The notes: generated by a model from the sequence alone, not told the origin. 64,000 bases of DNA from Nodularia sp. NIES-3585 (GCF_002218065.1 NZ_BDUB01000001.1:4807118-4871117), one strand, 5' to 3'. Shown: positions 44,714 to 55,399, counted from the first letter of the stretch. Numbers and translations: made by a program.

Positions 44714-47700
44714 ATGAAACAGACAAAGCAGAAGCGAAAACGTGGTCTGGTTTTAACTCCAGAGGGATTACAAAAACTTCAATCTGCTAAACTTGCTGCC
44801 GAATTAAACGAAAATTATGGTATCAGATATACCCTAGAAGATTTAAGTGACCGAATTGGCATCAACACAGCCACAGTCTCTAAAGTACTGTCTGGTGAAG
44901 ATGCAGTTGACAAACGCACAATTGAACTTTTTTTTCAAGCTTTTAATATACAACTGGATAAAAGTTGTTATACAAATTCTGACCAATCTCAGCACCAAGA
45001 TTGGGGAGAAGCAACTAATACCTCAGCTTTTTACGGACGCACAGAAGAAATAACTACATTAGAAAACTTGCTGCTTCAGGAGCGTTGTCAGTTAGTAGCA
45101 ATCCTGGGAATCGGAGGAATGGGCAAATCAACCCTGGCTGTAAAGCTGGTAGAGCGCATTAAAGATAACTTTGAATATATTATCTGGCGATCGCTCCGAG
45201 AAGCACCACCCCTGGAAGCTATTCTCACCAACCTCATCCAGTTTTTATCCGATGAACAAGAAACAGAAGCTTCTTTACCACAAAATTTAGGCGATAGAAT
45301 ATCGCGCTTAATTTATTATCTGCGGCAGCATCGCTGTTTGCTAATACTAGATAATATAGAGTCAATTCTCCTCGGTGGTAGTCGAGCCGGACTTTATCGA
45401 TCTGGATATGAGGGATATGGATATTTGCTTAAACGAGTTGGAGAAGTAAATCACCAAAGTTGCTTGTTGCTGACAAGCCGAGAAAAACCTAAAGAAGTAG
45501 CATCATTAGAAGGAGAAACACTATGTGTACGCTCATTTATCTTAGGTGGTTTACAGGCAGCAGATGGGCAGGAAATATTGAAAGCCAAAGGAATTTTGGC
45601 TTCCGATTTAGAATCCACCGAATTAGTAGAACTTTGTGGCGGCAATGCCTTAGCTTTAAAAATGGTGGCTACAACTATTCAAGATGTATTTGATGGTAGT
45701 ACAACTGAATTTTTAAAACAAAAAATAATTGTTTTTGGTGATATTTGTGAGCTTTTAGAACAGCAGTTTTTGCGGTTGTCTAATTTAGAAAAGGATATAA
45801 TGTACTGGCTAGCAATCAATCGTGAGCCAGTTTCCATATCTCAAATACGGCAAGACATTATCTCACCAATATCAACCAAAAAAATGTTGGAGTCGTTAGA
45901 GTCTTTATTAAGGCGATCGCTTATTGAGAAAAATGAAGTCACCTTTACCTTACAACCTGTAGTAATGGAGTATGTGACACAGCGATTGATAGATCAAGTT
46001 TGTGAAGAAATTGCCACTCAGAATATAGATTTATTTAGGTGTCATGCTTTAATGAAGGCTACGGACAAAGATTACGTGAGGGATATTCAAGTTCGCCTGA
46101 TTGTTCAACCAGTTATAGATGGGCTAATTGGTATTTTTAGAAGTCAAATAAAACTAGAAAATCAGCTAACCAAAATCTTGGAAAATATTCGAGAAACATC
46201 ACCCCTTGAACAAAGCTACACGGCTGGTAATATTCTTAATTTGCTTTGTCATCTCGATACTGATCTCACTGGCTATGATTTCTCCTATTTAACTATTTGG
46301 CAAGCAGACCTCAAGAATATAAAATTACATGATGTCAACTTTCAAAACTCTAACTTTGATAGGTCTGTTTTTACTGAAACCTTCGGAGGTGTGCTTTCAG
46401 TAGCTTTTAGCCCTGATGGTAAACTTCTGGCTACAGGAGATACTAAAGGTGAAATTCGGTTGAGACAAGTTGCGGATGGTAAACAGGTTTTTGTTTGTCA
46501 AGGACATACTAGTTGGCTCATATCACTTGCGTTTCGTAGAGATGGTAAAATTATTGCCAGCGGTAGTAGTGATGACACTGTGAAACTGTGGGATGTTGAG
46601 ACAGGTCAATGTTTAAACACTTTGCAAGGACATAAAAGCGAGGTTTGGTCAGTCGCCTTTAGTCCAGATGGACAGACACTAGTAAGTGGCAGTGATGACC
46701 AAACGGTAAAGTTATGGAGTGTTTCCACTGGTAAATGCCTTAAAACCTTCCAGGGACACACAAGTTGGGTGCACTCGGTTGGTTTTAGTCCAACAAATGG
46801 ACAGATGCTGGCCAGTGGTAGCGATGACCAAACGGTAAAGTTATGGGATATCAGTACTGGTGAATGCCTCAAAACCTTGAAAGGACACCGTGATGGTATA
46901 CGGGCAATTGCTATTAGTCAAGATGGTCAGATACTAGCGAGTAGCAGTGAAGACCAAACAGTAAAGTTATGGGATATCAGTACTGGTGAATGTCTCAAAA
47001 CTCTTCAGGGACATTCCAATGAAATATATTCAGTTGCTTTTAGTTATCAGGGCAATCTCTTGGCTAGTGGTAGTCATGACCAAACGATAAAGTTATGGGA
47101 TATCAGTACTGGTGAATGCCTCAAAACCTTTCAGGGACATTCAAGTTGGATATATTCAGTCGCCTTTAGTTCTCAGGACAATATCCTAGCTAGTGGCAGT
47201 TACGATCAAACAGTAAGGCTATGGAGTGTTCACACTGGTCAATGCTTTAGAACATTCCAGGGATATACTGATCAGGTACTCTCAGTCACCTTTAGTCCAG
47301 ATGGGCAGACACTAGCAAGTGGTAGTCACAACTCTTTGGTGAGATTCTGGGACGTTAGCATAGGTCAAAACCTGAAAACTTTTCAGGGACATCGTGCAGG
47401 AGTTTGGTCAGTTGCCTTTAGCCCTGAGGGTCAAACACTAGCCACCGGCAGTGAAGATCGAACTATCAGGTTGTGGAATGTTAACACAGGTAAGTGCTTG
47501 CAAATTTTTCGCGGACATCATGCCCTAGTTTGGTCAGTTGCTTTTAGTCCAGATGGCCAAACACTGGCCAGCAGCAGTGAAGATCGAACTGTCAGGTTGT
47601 GGGATGTCAAAACTGGTCAAATATTGAAAACTCTCCGAGAACATCGTGCAGCAGTTTGGTCAGTTGCCTTTAGTCCCGATGGTCAAACACTCGCAAGTGC

Positions 47701-48238
47701 AAGCCATGACCAGACAGTGAAGTTATGGGATGTCGGTACTGGTAAATGTAAAAGAGTATTGGAAGGGCATACAGCTTGGGTTTGGTCAGTTGCCTTTAGT
47801 CCAAATGGCAAGCTACTGGCAAGTACTAGTCCCGATAGCACAATAAGATTGTGGAGTCTTGATACAAATGAATGTGTCAAAGTTTTGCCAGTAAATACTG
47901 GTTGGTCACATTTAGCTGTCTTTAGTCCAGATAGCCAAATGCTAGCTGTTTGCAAGCAAGATTTCATAGTTCGATTATGGGATATCAGTCAAGAAAAATG
48001 GCTGAGAACATTCACAGGACATACAGGTAGGGTTTGGTCAATCGCTTTTAATCCTGATAGTCGAACTCTAGTTAGCAGTGGTGAAGATGAGACAATTAAG
48101 CTATGGGATGTAACAACAAGTGATTGCTTAAAAACGCTAAAAGCAGAGAAACCTTATGAACGCATGAATATTAGCAAAGTTACAGGTTTAGATCCAGCGA
48201 CTATTGCTACATTGAAACTTCTGGGAGCAGTTGATTGA
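44714..48238 (+). CDS. STAND NTPase: HTH, NB-ARC, 14 WD40 repeats
   Basis: An 1174-residue protein. Residues 1-75 hold a helix-turn-helix (LEDLSDRIGINTATVSKVLSG). The NB-ARC ATPase (about 105-350) has Walker A LGIGGMGKST and Walker B CLLILDNIES. A helical linker follows, then fourteen WD40 repeats (about 555-1155), each SVAFSPDG...LASGS.D.TVKLWD, probably two seven-bladed propellers. The repeats are nearly identical in places, so recombination can change their number. STAND proteins switch on when the sensor binds a ligand. The effector is not obvious, and the HTH may be the output. A regulatory or defence role is possible. Confidence 0.93.
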   Translation: MKQTKQKRKRGLVLTPEGLQKLQSAKLAAELNENYGIRYTLEDLSDRIGINTATVSKVLSGEDAVDKRTIELFFQAFNIQLDKSCYTNSDQSQHQDWGEATNTSAFYGRTEEITTLENLLLQERCQLVAILGIGGMGKSTLAVKLVERIKDNFEYIIWRSLREAPPLEAILTNLIQFLSDEQETEASLPQNLGDRISRLIYYLRQHRCLLILDNIESILLGGSRAGLYRSGYEGYGYLLKRVGEVNHQSCLLLTSREKPKEVASLEGETLCVRSFILGGLQAADGQEILKAKGILASDLESTELVELCGGNALALKMVATTIQDVFDGSTTEFLKQKIIVFGDICELLEQQFLRLSNLEKDIMYWLAINREPVSISQIRQDIISPISTKKMLESLESLLRRSLIEKNEVTFTLQPVVMEYVTQRLIDQVCEEIATQNIDLFRCHALMKATDKDYVRDIQVRLIVQPVIDGLIGIFRSQIKLENQLTKILENIRETSPLEQSYTAGNILNLLCHLDTDLTGYDFSYLTIWQADLKNIKLHDVNFQNSNFDRSVFTETFGGVLSVAFSPDGKLLATGDTKGEIRLRQVADGKQVFVCQGHTSWLISLAFRRDGKIIASGSSDDTVKLWDVETGQCLNTLQGHKSEVWSVAFSPDGQTLVSGSDDQTVKLWSVSTGKCLKTFQGHTSWVHSVGFSPTNGQMLASGSDDQTVKLWDISTGECLKTLKGHRDGIRAIAISQDGQILASSSEDQTVKLWDISTGECLKTLQGHSNEIYSVAFSYQGNLLASGSHDQTIKLWDISTGECLKTFQGHSSWIYSVAFSSQDNILASGSYDQTVRLWSVHTGQCFRTFQGYTDQVLSVTFSPDGQTLASGSHNSLVRFWDVSIGQNLKTFQGHRAGVWSVAFSPEGQTLATGSEDRTIRLWNVNTGKCLQIFRGHHALVWSVAFSPDGQTLASSSEDRTVRLWDVKTGQILKTLREHRAAVWSVAFSPDGQTLASASHDQTVKLWDVGTGKCKRVLEGHTAWVWSVAFSPNGKLLASTSPDSTIRLWSLDTNECVKVLPVNTGWSHLAVFSPDSQMLAVCKQDFIVRLWDISQEKWLRTFTGHTGRVWSIAFNPDSRTLVSSGEDETIKLWDVTTSDCLKTLKAEKPYERMNISKVTGLDPATIATLKLLGAVD

Positions 48239-48270
48239 ATAATCATATCGGATAAAAAATACTGAATGGT

Positions 48271-48431
48271 ATTACCCGAATTTCTCACGACAATTCTCAA
48301 ACCCTTCTAAAATCTAGATTCCGGTTTTTCAGACTGCATCAAAAAATAACCTGTAAAAAATGCCCGAAACATATTCTGGGTAAAGATTATGGGGAATGCG
48401 AACTCTGTACTTGTGAGAAATGCGGGTATTA
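48271..48431. repeat. Small inverted-repeat element
   Basis: The left end ATTACCCGAATTTCTCAC and the right end GTGAGAAATGCGGGTATTA are imperfect inverted repeats about 160 bp apart. The same terminus occurs alone at 20164-20184. Probably a MITE relic. Confidence 0.45.
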
Positions 48432-48433
48432 CT

Positions 48434-48853
48434 CTACGTACAACACCTTGAAATTAGGATCACCCCTTCAGCTTCAAACTCATTAGCCAAAATACTGTCT
48501 AAGTCAAGTTCGCTGCTATTTAAAACTTTGTTCTCGTTCCCAATCGATATATTATCGAAATTTTGCATCAAAGCTCGCTCAACGATATTTGTAGTTTTGG
48601 TCGTAGTTAAATCCGTGTTATGGGTCAAGAATTGATTTAAATGGGTGAAGTCAATTTTTGCACTATTACCTTGATGGCAAGAAACATCTGCATCAGATTG
48701 AGATGACGTATTAAGTGCTAGCTTCTCTACATAATTTTCAGATTTAATAGTCTCTCTTGGCTTTGCATCTGCTGCTGGTGATAATCCAACAGAAATCAAG
48801 ATGTTTGCTAACAAAGTAGATGCAATGTAAATATGTAATTTGTTCTGTGACAT
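48434..48853 (-). CDS. Secreted protein of unknown function
   Basis: A 139-residue protein with a signal peptide (KLHIYIASTLLANILISVG) and a hydrophilic mature part, with no domain I recognise. It lies 38 bases downstream of the heme-oxygenase-like gene on the same strand and may be co-transcribed with it. Its C-terminus is encoded next to the inverted-repeat element, so the end may have been altered. Confidence 0.5.
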   Translation of the reverse strand: MSQNKLHIYIASTLLANILISVGLSPAADAKPRETIKSENYVEKLALNTSSQSDADVSCHQGNSAKIDFTHLNQFLTHNTDLTTTKTTNIVERALMQNFDNISIGNENKVLNSSELDLDSILANEFEAEGVILISRCCT

Positions 48854-48891
48854 TGGTAGTATCCTTCCTATGATTATCTGGTAAAGTAAGC

Positions 48892-49737
48892 TTAGAAAGC
48901 TGTGGAAATACTTTTCTCACTTGTGCGATGATTATAGTCGGAATGAATTTCATCTCTGGCTTGTAGATGTGTACATAACTCTAGTGGTCTCAATATATAT
49001 TGTAGTTTCTCCTCTAAAATGTAATCTTCCTTGGATAAGTTGAACTCCAGCAATGCAGTTTCATAACAGGCAGTAGCCACGCGGATACGTTCTTGAGGAG
49101 CAAGTTCGGTCACCATCGCAACTATTTCCTTCACATGTTCCACGTCATTACCAATACCACTATGAACACGCAAGCAGCGAGTAGCACGGATACCTACTGG
49201 CAACTGATATTCCAGCGACTGGATATGCTTTTCTTTAATGCTTGTCGCTATACGTTCTATTGTGTAGGAATAGCCAACGCAACCAATTGGATCGGTCTCC
49301 TGCACGCGTTGAGTCAAATAATTCACCAAAGCCTTTGTAGTATGAGGAAGCAGTACTTCTACTACAGCCTCGGCTTTGTATCCCATTGATTGGATATCTA
49401 GCAAAGCCAGTCGATCATGTCCTCGTTCCTCTGTAGCTTTCTGTGTTGCCCACTGCGATAAATCTTTACGCCCCATTCTTTCAAAACCTTGGGCAGCTTT
49501 TTCTATTAATGGCGGGTAAGAGTGAGTTAAATGATAAGCACCCGCCAGCTGCCATACCCATTGTGCAGGGGTAAAGGCAGGTGGTCTGCTATCTTCTGTG
49601 CGATCTGTCTTTACTGTGTGCCAAGCTAAGGCGATCGCTTTATCTAAAAGCTTTTGGGTATCAGCTATGCTTGCTGTATCATTGCCCTTTCCTACAGGAA
49701 AGGGTAGATACCGTAAATTCTTATGAGTAGTTTCCAT
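48892..49737 (-). CDS. Heme-oxygenase-like (TenA/PqqC fold) di-iron oxidase candidate
   Basis: A 281-residue all-helical protein. It has candidate metal ligands in EERGHDRLALLDI and HSGIGNDVEHVKEIV, the E...H...D...H spacing seen in heme-oxygenase-like di-iron oxidases and oxygenases. No heme motif is evident. Substrate unknown; such enzymes often modify small metabolites. It stands at the edge of the 51-64 kb accessory block, in the opposite direction, and might act with it. Confidence 0.65.
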   Translation of the reverse strand: METTHKNLRYLPFPVGKGNDTASIADTQKLLDKAIALAWHTVKTDRTEDSRPPAFTPAQWVWQLAGAYHLTHSYPPLIEKAAQGFERMGRKDLSQWATQKATEERGHDRLALLDIQSMGYKAEAVVEVLLPHTTKALVNYLTQRVQETDPIGCVGYSYTIERIATSIKEKHIQSLEYQLPVGIRATRCLRVHSGIGNDVEHVKEIVAMVTELAPQERIRVATACYETALLEFNLSKEDYILEEKLQYILRPLELCTHLQARDEIHSDYNHRTSEKSISTAF

Positions 49738-51038
49738 CTTTTTCAGTCCTAATTTAGGTAAGATATCTGCTCAAAAGGTATAGCCTTTCTCCAGCGAATG
49801 AGGTACATCGAAAATTTGTATATCAAGAGTTTCGCTTTTTAAGCTGTACCCCACACGATAGGAAAATGCTATTAGGATACTTTCTCAAAGTACTGTCAGT
49901 TAACAAAATCAACACGCAATGCTAAGGAGAAAAATTGCGTGTAAATTAAAAGAATTAGACATGATTTGCTCTCTCTTCATGCTATTGTCTTTTACAGCAA
50001 AAAAGAATTTAAGAATTTCATATCCCACACTTCAATTAATTACCTTTTTTATCGTGGGATACAAACGACTGCACATATCCACTATAAAAAATTTTGTGTT
50101 CTAGCTATATAAAGCCAAGTTACCAAAATATTAGTGAGGATTTATGTTAAAGACTTTTATTTCGTGTTTGTATCTAAACATGAGTGAATACTAACACGAA
50201 ATATACTTTTGTAAACAACTCAAGACTATTAGTAATTCTTTTGATTTTTACCATTCTTATCAAAATCAGCTTATGCACATTATGAATGGGTTAACTGTTT
50301 ACTAAGAAACTGCTCATTCAAGAGTCTCCCATATATAAATAACTTGAAACAGAGCAAATTCATTACAGTGTTATGGTCAGGCGACTAGCTTAAATTTTGA
50401 CTTCCTAAAACTTTTCAAACACCCTCTAATCAAAATCGCTAACTTAAGAATCAACTTAAGAGTTTTCCCAAATTCTTCAATCAAATATAAAACTACAACT
50501 GTTATCCTACGTAGTGCGCTAGGCGTAAAGCTAGCAATCATCGTAACTACCCTGTTGCCAGTCGTCACAATGTCTATCCTTATATATTTCGTACCAGAAA
50601 TGTTAAATCCTGATACCATTCATAGACTTCTCCAGTCTCCCCAGTCTTTCCAGCTTGCCTAAATGTATCAACCTGAAAATTAGACAGTCTCATCGTTCCA
50701 GATATTATACGCAAACCGTGTGTAACATTAAGATCCTTTCTTGTTTATTACTCCACATCGGCAGGTTGAACCCAAATTTTGAGTTACAAAACAAGCTGAA
50801 ATCCTAATTAGTCCATTAGTTACTTAAGTTTGTCTTTAACCTCATGATTTTCACTGGCTCAAACCTGCCAAGTTTGAAAAACTAAAAGACGAAAAGCGTT
50901 CAGTTATTCATCAGACTCTAGTTCCAAAGAGGAAGTATTAGGTGTTTGGCTACACATAGAATAAAAAGGTAAGTCAAGCTTGCCATTAAAGCTTTGAAAC
51001 ATGATGATTCAGGGACATTAGTCAAAGAGGAAAAGGCA
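49738..51038. other. Long gene-less stretch
   Basis: About 1.3 kb with no convincing gene. Small frames at 49919-50104 (plus) and 50377-50619 (minus; 80 residues with a hydrophobic segment) have no ribosome site or conserved-looking motif. The codons before 51039 are in frame with the next gene but look non-coding. Promoters for both flanking units must lie here. Confidence 0.5.
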
Positions 51039-51386
51039 ATGCCATACCAAAACGCAGTTTTAGATGACCAAAAACTTCAAGACGCTCTAAAAAAAATCAA
51101 TCCCCGGTTTGGAGATTTCTGTACTCGTGTAGCAGGAGAAGCATGGGGTTTGCCATTGATTGACCAAAAAACCAAGGCTTTAATCACAATTGCACTTGAC
51201 GTTGCCAATCAAGATCAGGTCGGAACAGGTAGCCCTTTTGCAGCACATGTGAATATGGCAATGCAACAAGGAGCTACCCGTGCAGAAATTGAAGAGTTGC
51301 TTTTATTCATGTGCGTGTACGCAGGATTTAATAAAGCTGTAGGTTGTTTTGGGACTCTAAATGATCTTCTCGGGCCCTCAACATAA
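51039..51386 (+). CDS. Carboxymuconolactone decarboxylase (CMD) family protein
   Basis: A 115-residue protein of the CMD/AhpD-like fold. The family core PFAAHVNMAMQQGATRAEIEE, then LLLFMCVYAGFNKAVG, is present. Only one cysteine lies where AhpD proteins have CxxC, so a peroxidase role as in AhpD is unlikely. The start at 51039 has AGGAAAAGG upstream and is preferred to 50994. First plus-strand gene of the accessory block. Confidence 0.88.
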   Translation: MPYQNAVLDDQKLQDALKKINPRFGDFCTRVAGEAWGLPLIDQKTKALITIALDVANQDQVGTGSPFAAHVNMAMQQGATRAEIEELLLFMCVYAGFNKAVGCFGTLNDLLGPST

Positions 51387-51502
51387 TACCTTCTCAAAGT
51401 TTATACACTCGGTAAAAATCAAAATAATAGATTGACACGCCCAAGTCAATTAGTAAAGTATACAGCCGGATACTGCAAATTCTCATATCACAGAAATTTC
51501 AG

Positions 51503-52069
51503 ATGAAAAAGCGAACCAACTACTACCAGCAACTATCTGTAGATTATTCCAAACCAGGGTTAATTGAGCATAATTTAGCAAATAAGTTAATTCAGGATGC
51601 TGAAGAATACGTGGCTCTACGGGAAGAAACTTTACCTGAAATAACTCCAGAATATACTTTAGCTCAAATAGAACAAGAGAACAGGGATTGGTGGCCAACT
51701 CACTGTGAATCTCTGCGACAAGGAAGAGGCGATATTTTATCAGGTGAGTATGCCAGTAATCTTGTTTATCTGTGCGCTGATGGACCTTTTTATGGCAGAA
51801 CAGCAGGGACAGACAGAGAAGCAAATTGGTGGGCAATCATTGCCCAACCAGGCGTAACCATGACTTGGCCTATCGTTATGTTTCACGGTGAAGTCGTTTA
51901 CTTTGAGTGGAACTGTATGGATAACGAAACAAATGAAGTCATCGCCAAGGGAAATGTCACTTGGCTGCGACGGGGACACAGAGGTGCATGTTACTTAAAA
52001 TGTGAACAACTCACTTTTTATCGTGATGTATTTGCACCAACTGAATTGATGCAATTGATTAAGTCCTAA
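51503..52069 (+). CDS. NTF2/SnoaL-like protein of unknown function
   Basis: A 188-residue protein. After an N-terminal helix (ADEEYVALREETLPEI-like region), a half-barrel pattern follows, with LSGEYASNLVYLCADGPFYG and WPIVMFHGEVVYFEWNC, the kind of fold seen in NTF2-like or polyketide-cyclase-like proteins. Assignment to the fold is tentative. It lies between the CMD and DJ-1 genes on the same strand, with about 70-120 base gaps. Confidence 0.55.
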   Translation: MKKRTNYYQQLSVDYSKPGLIEHNLANKLIQDAEEYVALREETLPEITPEYTLAQIEQENRDWWPTHCESLRQGRGDILSGEYASNLVYLCADGPFYGRTAGTDREANWWAIIAQPGVTMTWPIVMFHGEVVYFEWNCMDNETNEVIAKGNVTWLRRGHRGACYLKCEQLTFYRDVFAPTELMQLIKS

Positions 52070-52136
52070 TCCCCAATAGCAGCCATCACTAATTAATAGC
52101 CTGTTAATTTTCACAATCAACCCAAAAAAGGAAATT

Positions 52137-52766
52137 ATGGTAACTACAACTTCCAGTAAGAAAGGTAAAATAGGTGTACTTATTGAAGAACACTTTGACG
52201 AAATTGAATTTCGAGCTTTTAATAAATTCTTTCCTGAAAATGGATATGAATTAGAATACATATCCCATCTTTGGAACCAAGAAAAAATCACATTTAATGG
52301 TGTTTTTCATACAGAAGAAGTCACAGTCACGGTAGAAATAAATGATATTGAACCTACCGATTATGAAGGGATTATTCTCATTGGTGCTTATGCGATGGAT
52401 CGTCTTCGCTATGAAGAGTATCATCAAGAGGGTCAACCTAACCAATCTCCGGCTGTCAAATTTCTCCGTAAAGCTGTAAAGGCTATGGATAATGGTAGAT
52501 TAAAGATTGGAACTATCTGTCATAGCCTTTGGCTGTTTTGTGCTGATCCCGAACTACTTAAAAATCGTAAAGTTACCTGCGCTCATAACATAATTTGTGA
52601 TGTGCAAAATGCTGGAGGTATTATTATCTTCGATGGTAAACAAACTAAAGATATACATATAGATGGTAATCTGATCACAGCAAAACATCCTGATGTAGTC
52701 CCCAAATTCATGGATATGTTTGTCAAGGCAATTAAAGAGCAAGAATTGCAGGTATTAAACAAGTAA
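52137..52766 (+). CDS. DJ-1/PfpI-family protein
   Basis: A 209-residue protein of the class I glutamine-amidotransferase-like fold. The nucleophilic-elbow Cys is in KIGTICHSLWLF, and a conserved acidic residue is in LIEEHFDEIEF. Relatives are glyoxalase III, deglycases, proteases or chaperones. The C-terminal ITAKHPDVVPKFMDMFV matches the PfpI type. A role in aldehyde stress is inferred from neighbours (glyoxalase family, EthD). AAAAGGAAATT precedes the ATG. Confidence 0.88.
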   Translation: MVTTTSSKKGKIGVLIEEHFDEIEFRAFNKFFPENGYELEYISHLWNQEKITFNGVFHTEEVTVTVEINDIEPTDYEGIILIGAYAMDRLRYEEYHQEGQPNQSPAVKFLRKAVKAMDNGRLKIGTICHSLWLFCADPELLKNRKVTCAHNIICDVQNAGGIIIFDGKQTKDIHIDGNLITAKHPDVVPKFMDMFVKAIKEQELQVLNK

Positions 52767-52973
52767 ATAATTCCCCCAAAGCCCCGCTAATTTTGAGGCT
52801 TTAATCTTCAGTTTGAATAAACGGGAATTTCCATAAAACTTGAGAGATATCAGTAATTAATTTAGGAAATGTGAGGATACCAACTCGTCTTTGATTTCCA
52901 TAATACATCTGAAAAATTACACAGAGTTGGGCGAGATGGCTAATTAACGTTCTAGAGTGAGCAAAAGAGTAAC

Positions 52974-55097
52974 ATGACTGCAACAACACCATTTACTTTC
53001 CAGACAGAATTAGCTACAGAAAAATATCCAGCAGAAGCAGGAAGAACACATCCGTTAGGATCAACACTTTGCAAAGATGGCGTAAATTTCTCAATATTTG
53101 CAGAAAATGCCACATCCGTCGAATTGTTATTATTTGCACAACCTAATGACCTGGAACCAATCCAAATTATTCAATTAGACCCAAAAATCAATAAAACCTT
53201 CCATTTTTGGCATACCTTTGTCAAAGGTTTAAAGTCTGGAACTGGCTACGCCTATCGAATTGATGGCCATCAAGATTTACACCAAGCAGGAAATCGTTTC
53301 AACAAAAATAAAATCCTGTTAGATCCTTACTCTAAATCAAACGCCACTGTCCTGTGGAATCGCATTGATGCTTTAGGTTCCAAAGATAATCTCACTACAT
53401 CAATGCGTAGTGTAGTGCTAGATATATCAGATTATGATTGGGAAGATGATCGTCCTCTGAATCGGCCAATGAGTGATACCATAATTTATGAATTACATAT
53501 TGGCGGATTTACTAGATCACCTTCTTCTAACTGCCAACATAAAGGAACTTATTCTGGAATTATTGAGAAAATTCCTTACCTAAAAAAATTAGGCATAACA
53601 GCTGTTGAACTTTTGCCAATATTCGACTTTGACGAAACAGAAGTTTTGCGAGAAGTTGATGGTAAACCATTGAAAGATTATTGGGGATACAACCCCCATA
53701 GCTTTTTTGCCCCTGAAGTTTCTTATTGTTACGCTCCTAAGAAAAAAAGCCCGATTAACGAATTTCGCGATATGGTCAAGGCATTACACAAAGAAGGCAT
53801 TGAGGTCATCTTAGATGTAGTTTTTAACCATACCAGTGAAGGAAACCACCAGGGACCAACTATTAATTTTAAAGGTATTGGAAATAGTACCTACTATCAT
53901 CTCGTACCCTGGGATAGACAATATTACATGGACTATTCTGGCTGCGGAAATACATTCAACTGCAATCACCCAATTGCGGAAAAGTTAATTGTAGAGTGCC
54001 TGGAATTTTGGGTGAAAGAAATGCATGTTGATGGCTTCCGGTTTGATGAAGGATCTATCTTATCCCGTGGACAGGATGGAGTACCTATGAGCCATCCCCC
54101 GGCAATTTGGCACATTGAAACGTCAGCAGCTTTAGCTGAAACCAAAATTATTGCTGAGGCTTGGGATGCTGGTGGACTTTACATGATTGGCTACTTTCCC
54201 GGATATCGTTGGGCAGAATGGAACGGGCATTTCCGAGATGATATTCGCAGATTTATCAAAGGAGATCCAGGATTGGTTGGGGCGATCGCTGCACGCATAG
54301 CTGGTAGTGCTGATATTTATCAAGATACTGGGCATTTACCGATTAACAGCATTAATTTCATTACTTGCCATGATGGGTTTACCCTCAATGATTTGGTTTC
54401 ATATAACGATAAACACAATGAAGCTAATGGTGAGAACAATCAAGATGGTATCAATGAAAACTTAAGCTGGAACTGTGGTGTTGAAGGAGAGACAGACGAC
54501 CTAAAAATTGATGCATTACGGCAACAACAGATTAAAAACTTTGCAGCTATTCTCTTGCTTTCTCAGGGTGTTCCCATGATAGTAGCAGGCGATGAAATCA
54601 GACGTACTCAAAAGGGCAACAATAACGCCTACTGCCAAGACAACGAGATTAGTTGGTTTGATTGGAATCTTGTCGAGAAGAACGCAGATATATTCAGATT
54701 CTTCAAGCTGATGATTGAGTTCCGTAATTGCTATTGTAATCCAGCTTTACATCGTAGTCATTTCTTTAACGGCGAAGTTAATGAACGTGGTTTAGCAGAT
54801 ATCTCTTGGCATGGTTGTAAGTTGTATAGTCCTGGTTGGCACGATCCTGACAGTAGAGTGCTTGCATATACTTTGGGCGGCTTTGAGGGACACGCAGATA
54901 TTCACATTATGCTAAATATGTACTGGGAAGACCTAGAATTTGAAATTCCTCTTCTTCAAGATAGGAGATGGTATAAAGTTGTAGATACTGCTGAACCTTC
55001 CCCTGCGGATATTGTGGAAAAAGGGAATGAGCCAATGGTATCTGGTGATGTATACCATGTGAAAAATCGTAGTATTGTGGTACTAATTTCTCAATAA
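52974..55097 (+). CDS. glgX: Glycogen debranching enzyme, GlgX/isoamylase type
   Basis: A 707-residue GH13 enzyme that cleaves alpha-1,6 branches of glycogen. An N-terminal CBM48 domain (about 20-130) precedes the barrel. Active-site residues are in VILDVVFNHT, DGFRFDEGSIL (nucleophile Asp), IIAEAWDAGG (acid Glu) and FITCHDGFTLNDLVSYNDKHN. Full length. It may feed glucose from glycogen into stress metabolism together with the sugar-epimerase-like gene downstream. Confidence 0.93.
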   Translation: MTATTPFTFQTELATEKYPAEAGRTHPLGSTLCKDGVNFSIFAENATSVELLLFAQPNDLEPIQIIQLDPKINKTFHFWHTFVKGLKSGTGYAYRIDGHQDLHQAGNRFNKNKILLDPYSKSNATVLWNRIDALGSKDNLTTSMRSVVLDISDYDWEDDRPLNRPMSDTIIYELHIGGFTRSPSSNCQHKGTYSGIIEKIPYLKKLGITAVELLPIFDFDETEVLREVDGKPLKDYWGYNPHSFFAPEVSYCYAPKKKSPINEFRDMVKALHKEGIEVILDVVFNHTSEGNHQGPTINFKGIGNSTYYHLVPWDRQYYMDYSGCGNTFNCNHPIAEKLIVECLEFWVKEMHVDGFRFDEGSILSRGQDGVPMSHPPAIWHIETSAALAETKIIAEAWDAGGLYMIGYFPGYRWAEWNGHFRDDIRRFIKGDPGLVGAIAARIAGSADIYQDTGHLPINSINFITCHDGFTLNDLVSYNDKHNEANGENNQDGINENLSWNCGVEGETDDLKIDALRQQQIKNFAAILLLSQGVPMIVAGDEIRRTQKGNNNAYCQDNEISWFDWNLVEKNADIFRFFKLMIEFRNCYCNPALHRSHFFNGEVNERGLADISWHGCKLYSPGWHDPDSRVLAYTLGGFEGHADIHIMLNMYWEDLEFEIPLLQDRRWYKVVDTAEPSPADIVEKGNEPMVSGDVYHVKNRSIVVLISQ

Positions 55098-55399
55098 TTT
55101 TAACTTAGCAATCTACAAGTTAAAACTATTTCAGATTCCATCGGGACATTCAACAATCTTTACTAAATATTTGCCCAAGTTTGGTAAATAGCTAATTTTA
55201 CAGAATTGCTATTACTCGCGGACTAAATTTGACACCTCTTCTATCGCTTCGGGAGATTATCTACTTTTTTGTCGCAACCAGAAACGTTTACAATTATCTG
55301 TTGCCATAGAACAAAATATCAACTATAGATAATTGTGTCTTACTTTTACCAAAGTGTACTAGAAGAGGTTTATTAACTTCACCTCTAGAAGGAGATGTA
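55098..55399. other. Gene-less stretch before AGE-STAS gene
   Basis: About 300 bases with no gene. AGAAGGAG at the end is the ribosome site of the next gene. No terminator is evident for glgX. Confidence 0.45.

Noticed and set aside
49919-50104. A 61-residue plus-strand frame
   Set aside because: Composition is A/T-driven, and there is no family resemblance or ribosome site.
50377-50619. An 80-residue minus-strand frame with a hydrophobic segment
   Set aside because: No ribosome site, no conserved motif, and the surroundings look non-coding; kept only as a note on the gene-less stretch.
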